Shown piece after piece: positions 1 to 8,056 of a stretch of 64,000 bases of DNA (the first letter of the stretch is position 1; each line of letters starts with the position of its first letter). The notes under the pieces are model-generated. The model did not search any database. It was not told the DNA's origin and was given only the letters and a program-made list of their open reading frames with translations. This stretch comes from Dermacoccus abyssi (lineage in GTDB: Bacteria > Actinomycetota > Actinomycetes > Actinomycetales > Dermatophilaceae). The stretch lies in assembly GCF_034541975.1 (NCBI RefSeq), contig NZ_JAVYJM010000001.1; one strand, given 5' to 3'. Both the position numbers and the translations under genes were made by a program.

Positions 1-709
1 CCTGAGCAGACTCGACGACATCGACGGCCCCGATCTCGAGGAACTCGGGGGCTTCACGGACGACGCGGCCCCCAACCCGGTCGACTTCGTCGTCTTCGAC
101 ATCGGCAACGTGCTCATCCGCTGGGAGCCGTTGCTCGCCCTCGAACCCGTCGTCGGGCGCGAGCGCGCCGAGGCCTTTCTCGCCGAGGCCGCCATCGACT
201 TCCACGGGCGCAACTTGCGCGCGGACGGGGGCACGCCGTGGTCCGAGATCGTCGCCGAACTCACCGAACACGACGCAGCCGTCGGAGAGGTGGGCCAGGC
301 CTACGTCGACCACTACGCCGACGCCATCCGCGAGCCCATCGACGGCACCGTCGCCATCCTGCGTGAACTACACGAAGCGCAGGTGCCGCTGTTCGCCGTG
401 ACGAACTTCTCGGCCGAGCTCTTCCCGATCGCCCGAGAACTGCACGACTTCCTCGAGCTGTTCGAGGAGATCATCGTCTCCGGCGAGGAGGGCGTGACGA
501 AGCCCGATCCGGAGATGTGGGAGATCCTCGAGGAGGTGACCCGTCACATCGGGGGCCTCGAGGACGCGGTGTTCATCGACGACTCGAGCGCCAACGTCAT
601 GAGCGCCGAGCAGGCGGGGCTCGACGCGTTGCTGTTCACCGACCCGGACACGCTGCGCGACGAACTGCTCCTGAGGGGTCTGCCGTTGGCGCCGATCGTG
701 CGTGACTGA
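1..709 (+). CDS. HAD-superfamily phosphatase, 5' end outside window
   Basis: Haloacid dehalogenase-like hydrolase, probably a small-molecule phosphatase. The frame is open from base 2. The nucleophile motif FDIGNVLIRW spans the GTG at 110, with its Asp upstream of that codon, so a start at 110 would remove the catalytic residue and the real start lies at or beyond the left edge. Later motifs are visible: VTNFS (motif II Thr/Ser), the Lys of TKPDPEMW (motif III) and FIDDSSANV (motif IV acidic pair). The cap is small and helical, as in HAD-IA phosphatases such as the YihX group. About 235 residues are visible. Substrate cannot be assigned. fmt follows 88 nt downstream behind its own promoter-like hexamer. 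Confidence 0.85.
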   Translation, partial: LSRLDDIDGPDLEELGGFTDDAAPNPVDFVVFDIGNVLIRWEPLLALEPVVGRERAEAFLAEAAIDFHGRNLRADGGTPWSEIVAELTEHDAAVGEVGQAYVDHYADAIREPIDGTVAILRELHEAQVPLFAVTNFSAELFPIARELHDFLELFEEIIVSGEEGVTKPDPEMWEILEEVTRHIGGLEDAVFIDDSSANVMSAEQAGLDALLFTDPDTLRDELLLRGLPLAPIVRD

Positions 710-727
710 CGGCGGTAGCGCGCCCAC

Positions 728-733
728 TAGACT
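728..733 (+). promoter_or_regulatory. Candidate -10 hexamer (TAGACT) for fmt-rsmB
   Basis: TAGACT fits the actinobacterial TANNNT -10 pattern and lies in the gap between the HAD gene and fmt. The predicted start of transcription near 740 would leave a leader of about 58 nt containing the fmt SD. No clear -35 is visible. The same hexamer precedes the acyltransferase gene ending at 42459. Confidence 0.45.
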
Positions 734-797
734 TGGCCGGACGTCGGCCGAGGCCGATACCCCGACCCCGCTCCACTCGACGAAGGGACGTGCTCCC

Positions 798-1736
798 ATG
801 CGCGTTGTGTTCGCCGGCACTCCCGAGGCCGCGGTTCCCTCGCTGAGCGCACTGCTCGACTCGGCCCACGACGTCGTGGGTGTCATCACCCGCCCCGACG
901 CCCGCTCTGGGCGCGGTCGCAAGACGTCCGCTTCGCCGGTGCGTCGCGTCGCCGAGGACGCCGGCGTCGAGGTACTCACGCCGACCAAGCCGTCCGACCC
1001 CGAGTTCGTCGCACGTCTGCGCGAACTGGCACCCGATGCCTGCCCCGTCGTCGCCTATGGCGCGCTCATCCCACGTGACGTCCTCGACGTGCCTCGTCTG
1101 GGCTGGATCAATCTGCACTTCTCGCTCCTGCCCGCGTGGCGTGGCGCTGCGCCCGTGCAGCACGCCCTCATGGCCGGCGACGATGTCACGGGTGCCTCGA
1201 CCTTCCTCCTCGAGGAGGGCCTCGACACCGGGCCAGTCTTCGGCACGATGACAGAGGCCGTCCGCGCCACGGACACGGCCGGCGACCTGCTGGGACGCCT
1301 CGCCGAGGGCGGAGCGTCGTTGCTCGTCAAGACCCTCGATGCCCTTGAAGCGGGAGAGGTCACGCCAGTCGCCCAGTCGGCCGACGGTGTCTCCCTCGCG
1401 CCGAAGATCCTTGTCGAGGACGTGCAGATCGACTGGAAGTCGCCCGCCTTCGCTGTCGACCGCCGCATTCGCGGCGCGTCCCCGGCGCCAGGGGCGTGGA
1501 CGACGTTCCGTGGTGAGCGCCTCAAGGTGCTGCGCAGCACCCTCGCGGTGACCGATGAGGCGAACCCGCCCCTGGCGGCCGGTGCGCTGCGCGCGACGAA
1601 GAAGCAAGTTTTCGTGGGCGCCGTCGGAGGCACCCTGGAATTGCTCGAGGTGCAGCCTCAGGGCAAGAAGAGCATGGTCGCGGCCGATTGGGCACGCGGC
1701 GTACGAATCGACGAAGGAGAACGCCTCGGTGGCTGA
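798..1736 (+). CDS. fmt: Methionyl-tRNA formyltransferase
   Basis: Transfers a formyl group from 10-formyl-THF to Met-tRNAfMet for translation initiation. It is 312 residues, a normal length. The N-terminal formyltransferase fold starts MRVVFAGTPE. The catalytic signature INLHFSLLPAWRGAAP carries Asn105 and His107, with an Asp about 35 residues later. The C-terminal OB-like domain includes the RRIRGASPAPGAW stretch. ATG 798 was chosen over an in-frame GTG at 702 because homologues begin MRVVFAGTP and an SD (GAAGGGA, 782-788) sits 9 nt upstream; the 702 start would overlap the HAD gene and add 32 unconserved residues. The 3' end overlaps rsmB by 8 nt. Confidence 0.97.
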   Translation: MRVVFAGTPEAAVPSLSALLDSAHDVVGVITRPDARSGRGRKTSASPVRRVAEDAGVEVLTPTKPSDPEFVARLRELAPDACPVVAYGALIPRDVLDVPRLGWINLHFSLLPAWRGAAPVQHALMAGDDVTGASTFLLEEGLDTGPVFGTMTEAVRATDTAGDLLGRLAEGGASLLVKTLDALEAGEVTPVAQSADGVSLAPKILVEDVQIDWKSPAFAVDRRIRGASPAPGAWTTFRGERLKVLRSTLAVTDEANPPLAAGALRATKKQVFVGAVGGTLELLEVQPQGKKSMVAADWARGVRIDEGERLGG

Positions 1737-3378
1737 CGCGCGCGAAGGATCGGGTGGCTACGGCCGCGACTCGAACCCCCGACGGGACGACCGCGGTGAC
1801 GGTCGCGGCTCTGGAGGTGGCCACGACGCCTCGCGTCGTGACGCCAAGGGCCGAGAGCGATCGGATGCCCGGCTGCGCAGTGCGGGCCACCGCAGCGCGG
1901 CCGCCCCGTCCGAGCGACGCCGCAGCGGCGACCCGGCGCGTACCGCGGCTCTTGCCGTTCTGCGCGCGGTCGACGACGGCGCGTACGCCAACCTTGAGAT
2001 GCCCAAGGTGTTGCGTCGCCACGACCTCAGCGGTCGCGACGCGGCCTTCGCCACCGAACTGGCCCTCGGCACCATCCGGCGTCAGGGCCTCTACGACCGG
2101 GTCATCGAGGTCGGAGCAGGCCGCGCGCCGGCCGACATCGACCCGATCGTGCTCGACATCCTGCGCCTCGGTGTTCACCAACTGCTCTCGATGCGCGTGC
2201 CCACGCACGCGGCGACGTCCGAGACCGTCGCGCTCGCTCGTGAGCATGCGGGCGCCGGTGCGTCCGGCTTCGTCAACGCCGTTCTGCGCCGAGCTGGGGA
2301 ACGTGACCGCGACACCTGGATCGCCGACCTCACCCGCGGCGTCGAGGACGCCGACGACGTGCGCGCCATCGCGACGTCGCACCCCGCCTGGGTCGTCTCG
2401 GCCCTGCGTCAGGCACTGCGCGGTCACGAAGCGGCCGGCGGTGAAGGTCAGCCGAGCCTCGACGACGCGCTCGACGCGTTGCTCGCCGCGGACAACGAGG
2501 CACCCCGCGTCGCGCTCGTGGCACGTCCAGGCCTCGCGGACGTCGACGAACTCGTCGAGGCCGGTGCCGAACTCAGCGATCTGTCGCCCATCGCGGCCAC
2601 CCTGCCGTTCGGCGACCCGGCGAACATCCCGGCCGTCCGCGAGACGCGCGCTGCTGTGCAGGACGAAGGCTCTCAGTTGCTCGCCATCGCCCTGGCCGAA
2701 GCGCCCGTCGAGCCTGCGAAGCCGATCGAGGCCGACAACGAGATGGCCGAGGCCTCGGCCCGCCCCACGACCGGCGAGCAGTGGCTCGACATGTGCGCCG
2801 GCCCGGGTGGCAAGGCGGCGGTACTCGGTTCCATCGCGCACCTGCGCGGACACGTCCTGTTCTGCAACGAGTCGAGCGAGCACCGCACCGAGCTCGTTCG
2901 CCGCACGCTGCGCGCTCTGCTCGACGACGGCGCCGAGATCTACGTCGGCACCGGTGACGGCCGTGAGCTCGGCGCCGAGGAACCCGCGACGTACGACCGC
3001 GTCCTGCTCGACGCTCCCTGCACCGGCCTCGGTGCGATGCGTCGCCGACCCGAGTCGCGCTGGCGCCGGCGTCCCTTCGACGTCGCAGAGCTCGCCGCCC
3101 TGCAGGTGGAACTGCTCAACTCCGCGCTCGACGCCACGCGTCCGGGCGGCATCGTCGGCTACGCGACGTGCTCGCCGCACCCGGCCGAGACGCTCGCTGT
3201 CGTCGGTGAGGTGCTCGGTGCGCGCGACGACCTCGTGCAGGAGGACGCTTGGCCGTACTTCCTCGACGCCTACGACGAGCCGCTCGAGCGCATCGGCACC
3301 CTGCCGTCGGTCCAGCTGTGGCCGCACCTTCACGGCACCGACGCCATGTTCTTCGCCCTCCTGCGCAAGACGCGCTGA
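1729..3378 (+). CDS. rsmB: 16S rRNA (cytosine-967-C5)-methyltransferase
   Basis: SAM-dependent m5C methyltransferase of the RsmB/Sun family acting on the small ribosomal subunit. The first ~65 residues are a low-complexity Arg/Gly/Asp-rich tail, then a NusB-like RNA-binding domain, then the Rossmann methyltransferase domain. Motif I is DMCAGPGGKA (from about residue 354). Motif IV is LDAPCTGLG with Cys431, motif VI is YATCSPHPAE with Cys481; this Cys pair is the signature of the class. GTG 1729 is preceded by GAAGGAGA and overlaps the fmt stop, implying translational coupling. It is longer than the E. coli protein mainly through the disordered N-terminus and an insertion ahead of motif I. Confidence 0.95.
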   Translation: MADAREGSGGYGRDSNPRRDDRGDGRGSGGGHDASRRDAKGRERSDARLRSAGHRSAAAPSERRRSGDPARTAALAVLRAVDDGAYANLEMPKVLRRHDLSGRDAAFATELALGTIRRQGLYDRVIEVGAGRAPADIDPIVLDILRLGVHQLLSMRVPTHAATSETVALAREHAGAGASGFVNAVLRRAGERDRDTWIADLTRGVEDADDVRAIATSHPAWVVSALRQALRGHEAAGGEGQPSLDDALDALLAADNEAPRVALVARPGLADVDELVEAGAELSDLSPIAATLPFGDPANIPAVRETRAAVQDEGSQLLAIALAEAPVEPAKPIEADNEMAEASARPTTGEQWLDMCAGPGGKAAVLGSIAHLRGHVLFCNESSEHRTELVRRTLRALLDDGAEIYVGTGDGRELGAEEPATYDRVLLDAPCTGLGAMRRRPESRWRRRPFDVAELAALQVELLNSALDATRPGGIVGYATCSPHPAETLAVVGEVLGARDDLVQEDAWPYFLDAYDEPLERIGTLPSVQLWPHLHGTDAMFFALLRKTR

Positions 3379-3396
3379 CCACCGGAAAGGCCCGAG

Positions 3397-4083
3397 ATGA
3401 CCGACACCACCCGCGTCGAACCCACCATGCGCATCGCGCCGAGCATCCTCTCGGCCGACTTCGCCAACCTGCAGAGCGAACTCGACGCGATCAAGAATGC
3501 CGACTGGGCACACGTGGACGTCATGGACAACCACTTCGTGCCCAACCTGACACTCGGGCTTCCCGTCGTAGAGTCGCTGCTCAAGGTGGCACCCATGCCG
3601 CTCGATGCGCACCTCATGATCGACGACCCCGACCGCTGGGCCCCGCAGTACGCGGAAGCGGGCTGCAAGAGCGTCACCTTCCACGTCGAGGCCGCCGCCG
3701 ACCCGAAGAAGATCGCGCGTGACATCCGCGCTGCCGGTGCCCGCGCGTCGATGGCCATCAAGCCCGGCACCCCGTGGGAGCCGTACGAGGAACTGCTGCC
3801 CGAACTCGACATGGTGCTCGTCATGACGGTCGAGCCCGGATTCGGTGGGCAGTCCTTCATGGCCGAGCAGATGCCGAAGGTGCGCGCTGTGCGCGAGAGC
3901 GTGAAGAAGCACGGCGGTGACATCTGGATCCAGGTGGACGGCGGCGTCTCCGCGAAGACGATCGAGCAGTGCGCCGAAGCCGGTGCGGACACGTTCGTCG
4001 CCGGTTCCGCCGTGTACGGCGCGGCCTCGGCGGCCGACGCCGTCGAGGATCTGCGACGTCTCGCAGCCGGCCACGCTCACTGA
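3397..4083 (+). CDS. rpe: Ribulose-phosphate 3-epimerase
   Basis: Interconverts ribulose-5-phosphate and xylulose-5-phosphate in the pentose phosphate pathway. It is a TIM barrel of 228 residues. The motifs IAPSILSADF (strand 1), HVDVMDNHFVPN (metal and catalytic Asp), DAHLMI and VDGGVSAKTI (second catalytic Asp) are all present. ATG 3397 has a GGAAAGG SD; an internal Met ten residues later (MRIAPS) is the more usual family N-terminus and cannot be excluded. It follows rsmB by 18 nt and is closed by a strong hairpin. Its product, Ru5P, is a substrate for the riboflavin genes just downstream. Confidence 0.96.
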   Translation: MTDTTRVEPTMRIAPSILSADFANLQSELDAIKNADWAHVDVMDNHFVPNLTLGLPVVESLLKVAPMPLDAHLMIDDPDRWAPQYAEAGCKSVTFHVEAAADPKKIARDIRAAGARASMAIKPGTPWEPYEELLPELDMVLVMTVEPGFGGQSFMAEQMPKVRAVRESVKKHGGDIWIQVDGGVSAKTIEQCAEAGADTFVAGSAVYGAASAADAVEDLRRLAAGHAH

Positions 4084-4097
4084 CGTTCCGATCGTTG

Positions 4098-4130
4098 ACA
4101 CCCGGGGTCGCAGGCGCGCACCCCGGGTGT
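4098..4130 (+). terminator. Hairpin terminator after rpe
   Basis: Perfect 11-bp inverted repeat, 4098-4108 against 4120-4130, with an 11-nt loop. The stem is GC-rich and no U tract follows. It lies 15 nt after the rpe stop and just ahead of the FMN aptamer, so it insulates the rib operon from upstream read-through. Confidence 0.7.
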
Positions 4131-4140
4131 AGCATGAGCG

Positions 4141-4270
4141 GCGTGCTCCGGGGTAGGTGAAATTCCTAGCCGGCGGTTAAAGTCCGCGACCCGGCCCGCT
4201 TCGTCAGGGGTCGGTTGACTCGGTGAGATTCCGAGACCGACGGTTAAAGTCCGGATGGGAGGCAGCATGA
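4141..4270 (+). promoter_or_regulatory. FMN riboswitch (RFN element)
   Basis: The conserved RFN core blocks are present in order: GGTAGGTGAAATTCCTAGCC, GGCGGTTAAAGTCCGCGA, the second GGTGAGATTCCGAGACCGAC block, and GGTTAAAGTCCGGATGGGAG. The P1 helix can be drawn: CGTGCT (4142-4147) pairs with AGCATG (4264-4269), 6 bp with one G-U. It precedes ribD, as expected for FMN feedback control of riboflavin synthesis and uptake genes. Promoter elements upstream are not clear because the rpe terminator occupies that space. Confidence 0.95.
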
Positions 4271-4408
4271 GGGCGGTCGCGTGAGCGAGCGCCGGTGTTC
4301 GGCATCGCCCAAGATGCCGTGCACTGCTCGTCGTGTGACGAGCCTGCATTTCGTGCGATCTCGCACCACCCCGGTGAACGGTGACGTTCCGAACCGGAGG
4401 TGACAACG
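4271..4408 (+). promoter_or_regulatory. Expression platform between FMN aptamer and ribD
   Basis: This 138-nt untranslated stretch contains four short hairpins: 4301-4306/4313-4318 (6 bp), 4326-4332/4337-4343 (7 bp), 4353-4358/4361-4366, and CCGGTGAAC at 4371-4379 pairing with GTTC (4386-4389) and ACCGG (4393-4397). The last covers the first two bases of the ribD SD GGAGG (4396-4400). With no U-rich terminator seen, control of translation initiation is the more likely mechanism; this is inference from pairing only. Confidence 0.55.
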
Positions 4409-5476
4409 ATGAAGCTCGACCGCTCAGGCGCCGTGCGTCGTGCCGTCGCGCTCGCGGCTCTTTCGCCGCTTCCGGACGCGAACCCGCGCGTCGGCTGCGT
4501 CATCGTCTCGACCGACGGCTCGGTGCTCGCCGAGGGCTACCACCGAGGCGCCGGAACGCCGCACGCCGAAGCGGCGGCCATCGCCCAGGCGAACGCCGAT
4601 GGCGTGGACCTGCGTGGAGCCACCGCTTACGTCACCCTCGAACCCTGTGCCCACCAGGGCCGTACGCCGTCCTGCGCCCGCGCGCTCGTCGCAGCCGGTG
4701 TGGGCCGCGTGGTCTACGGCCAGAGCGACCCGAACGGCGCAGCCGCCGGGGGAGCAGGCGTCCTCTCGGACGCGGGCATCGCCGTCGACCAGGACGCCGA
4801 GCTTGCACGCCAGGGGGCCGCGCTCAACGAGGACTGGACGTTCTCCGTCACCCACGCTCGGCCCGTCGTCCGCTGGAAGTTCGCCGCCACCCTCGACGGC
4901 TTCAGCGCTGCCGCCGACGGCACCTCCCGATGGATCACCGGTTCCACGGCCCGCGCAGATGTCCACCGGCTGCGCGCGGAGCACGGCGCCGTCGTCGTCG
5001 GCACGGGAACGGCGCTCGCCGACGACCCGCAGCTCACCGTCCGCGACACCGACGGCACGAACCTCCCGACGCAGCCCCTGCGCGTCGTCGTCGGTGACCG
5101 CGACCTGCCCGCCGACGCTCGCGTCCTCGACGACGCCGCCGAGACCCTCCAGCTGCGCACCCACGACGTCGACGCCGTTCTCGAGGTGCTGCACGAGCGC
5201 GGCATCCACGCGGTGTGGCTCGAGGGCGGGCCGACGCTCGCCGCCGCCTTCCTCGCGGCCGAGCGCGTCGACGAGGTACTCGCCTACGTCGCCCCCGCGA
5301 TGCTCGGCGCCGGCAGGCCCGCAGCGGCAGACTTCGGCGCCGCGTCCATGACCGACCTGCGGCGTTTCGACCTCGTCGACGTGACGAGCCTCGTCACGCC
5401 CGCTGATGCCACCACCCCAGCGCAGACCGACCTGCGCCTGACCCTGCGCCCGCTTGCGACGCGTGAGGAGAGCTGA
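4409..5476 (+). CDS. ribD: Bifunctional diaminohydroxyphosphoribosylaminopyrimidine deaminase / reductase
   Basis: Carries out steps two and three of riboflavin synthesis. The N-terminal cytidine-deaminase-like domain has the zinc set His52, catalytic Glu54 (PHAEAAA), Cys80 and Cys89 (TLEPCAHQGRTPSC). The C-terminal DHFR-like reductase domain starts near RPVVRWKFAATLDG. Length is 355 residues, typical. ATG 4409 was chosen because GGAGG at 4396-4400 is 8 nt upstream; an alternative GTG at 4400 lies inside that SD. It is the first gene of the riboswitch-controlled operon and ends 5 nt before ribE. Confidence 0.96.
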   Translation: MKLDRSGAVRRAVALAALSPLPDANPRVGCVIVSTDGSVLAEGYHRGAGTPHAEAAAIAQANADGVDLRGATAYVTLEPCAHQGRTPSCARALVAAGVGRVVYGQSDPNGAAAGGAGVLSDAGIAVDQDAELARQGAALNEDWTFSVTHARPVVRWKFAATLDGFSAAADGTSRWITGSTARADVHRLRAEHGAVVVGTGTALADDPQLTVRDTDGTNLPTQPLRVVVGDRDLPADARVLDDAAETLQLRTHDVDAVLEVLHERGIHAVWLEGGPTLAAAFLAAERVDEVLAYVAPAMLGAGRPAAADFGAASMTDLRRFDLVDVTSLVTPADATTPAQTDLRLTLRPLATREES

Positions 5477-5481
5477 ACACC

Positions 5482-6114
5482 GTGTTCACCGGAATCGTCG
5501 AAGCCAAAGGCCGGGTTGCCTCGATCGAGCACACCGCCGACGCCGTCGTCCTGGCCGTCGAAGGGGCCGAGGTGCTCACGGACGCGCACCACGGCGACAG
5601 CATCGCGGTCAACGGCGTCTGCCTCACGGTGACGACGTTCGACACCCTCACCTTCACGCTCGACGTCATGAAGGAAACCCTCGACCGCACGAGCCTCGGT
5701 GCTCTGCAGCCCGGATCGCCGGTCAACCTGGAACGCGCCATGCGGGCGGACGCCCGGTTCGGCGGCCACGTCGTGCAGGGTCACGTCGATGGCACGATGC
5801 GCATCGTCGCCATCGAGCCGGGGGAGCGCTGGAGCGTCGTGCGCTTCGACCTGCCGGTCGAGCTCGCGCCCTACGTCGTGGAGAAGGGTTCGATCACGCT
5901 CAACGGCGTCTCGCTCACGGTGGCCTCACGCGAGGCCGACACCTTCACCGTCAGCCTCATTCCGACGACGCTCGACCTCACGACGTTCGGTGACGCGAGC
6001 GTCGGCGACGTCGTCAACGTCGAGGTCGATGTGCTTGCCAAGTACGTCGAGCACCTCGTCGGCCCGCGCCTTGCGGCCCTCGAGGAACGCCTGGCGAAGG
6101 CGGAGCGCGCATGA
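5482..6114 (+). CDS. ribE: Riboflavin synthase alpha chain
   Basis: Dismutates two 6,7-dimethyl-8-ribityllumazine molecules to riboflavin. The 210-residue protein is an internal duplication of two lumazine-binding barrels: the first begins MFTGIVEAKG and carries NGVCLTV, the second carries GHVDGT and NGVSLTV. It starts at GTG 5482, directly after ribD, and overlaps the next gene by 4 nt (ATGA). The order ribD-ribE-transporter-ribBA-ribH matches many actinobacterial rib operons. Confidence 0.96.
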   Translation: MFTGIVEAKGRVASIEHTADAVVLAVEGAEVLTDAHHGDSIAVNGVCLTVTTFDTLTFTLDVMKETLDRTSLGALQPGSPVNLERAMRADARFGGHVVQGHVDGTMRIVAIEPGERWSVVRFDLPVELAPYVVEKGSITLNGVSLTVASREADTFTVSLIPTTLDLTTFGDASVGDVVNVEVDVLAKYVEHLVGPRLAALEERLAKAERA

Positions 6115-6803
6115 GCGTCTGGGAGCAGATCTTCACGGCGCACCTCACGATCGGCGGCTCGCAGATCACGTGGCGCGAGATCATCGGCAACGGCTTCGGC
6201 ATGGCCTCGGCGATCGGCGGCATGCGCCGCAAGGTGTGGGCATGGCCTGTCGGCATCGTCGGTAACGTGCTGCTCTTCACCGTGTTCGCGGGCCTCGTCT
6301 TCGGCATGGACGACCGGGCGCCGATGCTCGGGCAGGCCGGGCGTCAGATCTTCTTCATCGTTACCTCGCTCTACGGCTGGTACGTGTGGCGCGAGAGCAA
6401 GAACAAGGGCAGCACCGGCGAGGCCGTCATCCCGCACTGGGCGAGCGCGAAACAGCGTCTCGGCTACGTCATCGCCTGGGGCGCGGGCGTCGTCGTCATG
6501 CACTGGGTGTTCGAGATCATCGGTGCCGGGTGGCCCGCCCCTTGGTGGTACTTCTGGTGCGACGCCTGGATCTTCGTCGGCTCGCTACTCGCGACGTACG
6601 CCATGGCCCGGGGCTGGAACGACTTCTGGCTCATGTGGCTGGCCGTCGACCTCGTCGGCGTGCCTGAACTCATCTATTCCAAGTACTACCCGAGTGCTGC
6701 GCTCTATGCGCTGTACGCCCTGCTCGTCGCCTACGGCTTCACCCAGTGGCTGCGTGCCTCACGCAGCCGGGACGTGGCGGCCCGTGAGATGGAGGCATCG
6801 TGA
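6111..6803 (+). CDS. ribM: PnuC-family transporter, probable riboflavin transporter RibM/PnuX
   Basis: PnuC-type integral membrane transporter of 230 residues with about seven hydrophobic segments, many Trp residues and a short cytoplasmic tail. Sequence alone would allow nicotinamide riboside or riboflavin as substrate. Position inside an FMN-riboswitch operon with overlapping starts and stops argues for the RibM/PnuX branch, which takes up riboflavin in Corynebacterium and Streptomyces. ATG 6111 overlaps the ribE stop by 4 nt, and its own stop overlaps the GTG at 6800 and abuts the ribBA ATG. Substrate assignment is inference from context; the PnuC fold is directly supported by the sequence. 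Confidence 0.85.
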   Translation: MSVWEQIFTAHLTIGGSQITWREIIGNGFGMASAIGGMRRKVWAWPVGIVGNVLLFTVFAGLVFGMDDRAPMLGQAGRQIFFIVTSLYGWYVWRESKNKGSTGEAVIPHWASAKQRLGYVIAWGAGVVVMHWVFEIIGAGWPAPWWYFWCDAWIFVGSLLATYAMARGWNDFWLMWLAVDLVGVPELIYSKYYPSAALYALYALLVAYGFTQWLRASRSRDVAAREMEAS

Positions 6804-8056
6804 TGACCACCCCGAACGCATCCGAGGAGGCACTGCGGCTGTCGAGCGTCGAGGACGCCCTCGCGCAGCTGCGTGCCGGACGCCCCGTGCTCGTTGCCGA
6901 CGACGAGAACCGCGAGAACGAGGCCGACATCGTCATGGCCGGCGAGACGATGACCGCCGAATGGATGGCGTGGGCGATCCGTCACAGCTCGGGCGTCATC
7001 TGCTCACCGATGCCGGACGACGTGGCCGACCGGCTCCTCCTTCCGCCGATGGTCTCGCGCAACGAAGACCCGAAGGGCACCGCGTACACGATCTCCGTTG
7101 ATGCGAAGGACGGCGTGCACACCGGCATCTCGGCCGCCGACCGCGCACTGACGCTGCGTCTGCTCGCCGACCCGACGACGCCTCCCGCGGCGCTGACGCG
7201 CCCCGGTCACGTCTTCCCGCTGCGCGCCCGACCGGGCGGCGTGCTCGAGCGTGACGGCCACACCGAGGCGTCGGTCGACCTGTGCCGACTCGCGGGCCTC
7301 TCCCCGGTCGCGATGATCGTCGAACTCGTCCACGACGACGGCGCGATGATGCGCCTGCCAGGTGCCGTGGAGCTCGCCGAGGCCGAGGGGCTCGCCGTGA
7401 TCACGATCGAGCAGCTCATCGAGTGGCGCCGGCGCCACGACCGCGTCGAGCACATCGCCTCCGCCAACCTGCCGACGGAGTACGGCACGTTCACGGCGTG
7501 GGGTTTCGAGGACCGCGAGAGCGGCGCCGAGCACCTGGCCCTCGTGAGCGAGCGCGAGCCGGGGGAGGTACCGCTCGTGCGCCTGCACTCCGAGTGCCTC
7601 ACCGGTGACGCACTCGGTTCGCTGCGCTGCGACTGCGGCCCGCAGCTGCGGGAGGCGCAGCGCCTCGTCTCGCGCGAGGGCGGCGTCGTGCTGTACCTGC
7701 GCGGCCAGGAGGGGCGCGGCGTCGGGCTGCTCAACAAGATGCGCGCGTACGGCCTGCAGGACGCGGGCTTCGACACCGTCGACGCTCAGGTCGAGCTCGG
7801 GCTGCCCATCGACGGACGCGAGTACGGTGCGGCGGCCGCCATGTTGCGCGCGCTCGGTCACACCCGCGTGCGGGTGCTGACGAACAACCCCGACAAGGCA
7901 GAGCAACTCGCGCGCTTCGGCATCGAGGTCGTCGAGCGGGTTCCGCTCGTGGCCGGTATGGGGCCTGACAACGCGACGTACGTGCGCACCAAGATCGAAC
8001 GTCTCGGTCACACCTTCGACCGTGGCGACGAACCTCAGGTAGGAGAAGCATCATGA
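6803..8056 (+). CDS. ribBA: Bifunctional 3,4-dihydroxy-2-butanone-4-phosphate synthase / GTP cyclohydrolase II
   Basis: Supplies both precursors of the pathway. The N-terminal DHBP synthase domain has the acidic motif DDENRENEAD and RPGHVFPLRARPGGV. The conserved Cys before the EL(V/I) motif is Val here (IVELVHDDG), a mild deviation. The C-terminal GTP cyclohydrolase II domain has the zinc cysteines in HSECLTGDALGSLRCDCG and the RGQEGRGVGL loop. Length is 417 residues. ATG 6803 sits 7 nt after GGAGG (6791-6795); GTG 6800 is an alternative. The 3' end overlaps ribH by 4 nt. Confidence 0.95.
   Translation: MTTPNASEEALRLSSVEDALAQLRAGRPVLVADDENRENEADIVMAGETMTAEWMAWAIRHSSGVICSPMPDDVADRLLLPPMVSRNEDPKGTAYTISVDAKDGVHTGISAADRALTLRLLADPTTPPAALTRPGHVFPLRARPGGVLERDGHTEASVDLCRLAGLSPVAMIVELVHDDGAMMRLPGAVELAEAEGLAVITIEQLIEWRRRHDRVEHIASANLPTEYGTFTAWGFEDRESGAEHLALVSEREPGEVPLVRLHSECLTGDALGSLRCDCGPQLREAQRLVSREGGVVLYLRGQEGRGVGLLNKMRAYGLQDAGFDTVDAQVELGLPIDGREYGAAAAMLRALGHTRVRVLTNNPDKAEQLARFGIEVVERVPLVAGMGPDNATYVRTKIERLGHTFDRGDEPQVGEAS

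Noticed and set aside
702..797. N-terminal extension of fmt from GTG 702
   Set aside because: Contains the promoter-like TAGACT, overlaps the HAD stop, and is absent from the family.
1522..4101. 859-codon minus-strand open frame opposite rsmB and rpe
   Set aside because: Antisense shadow of GC-rich genes; Arg/Gly/Val-rich with no family motif, while both plus-strand genes have clear catalytic motifs.
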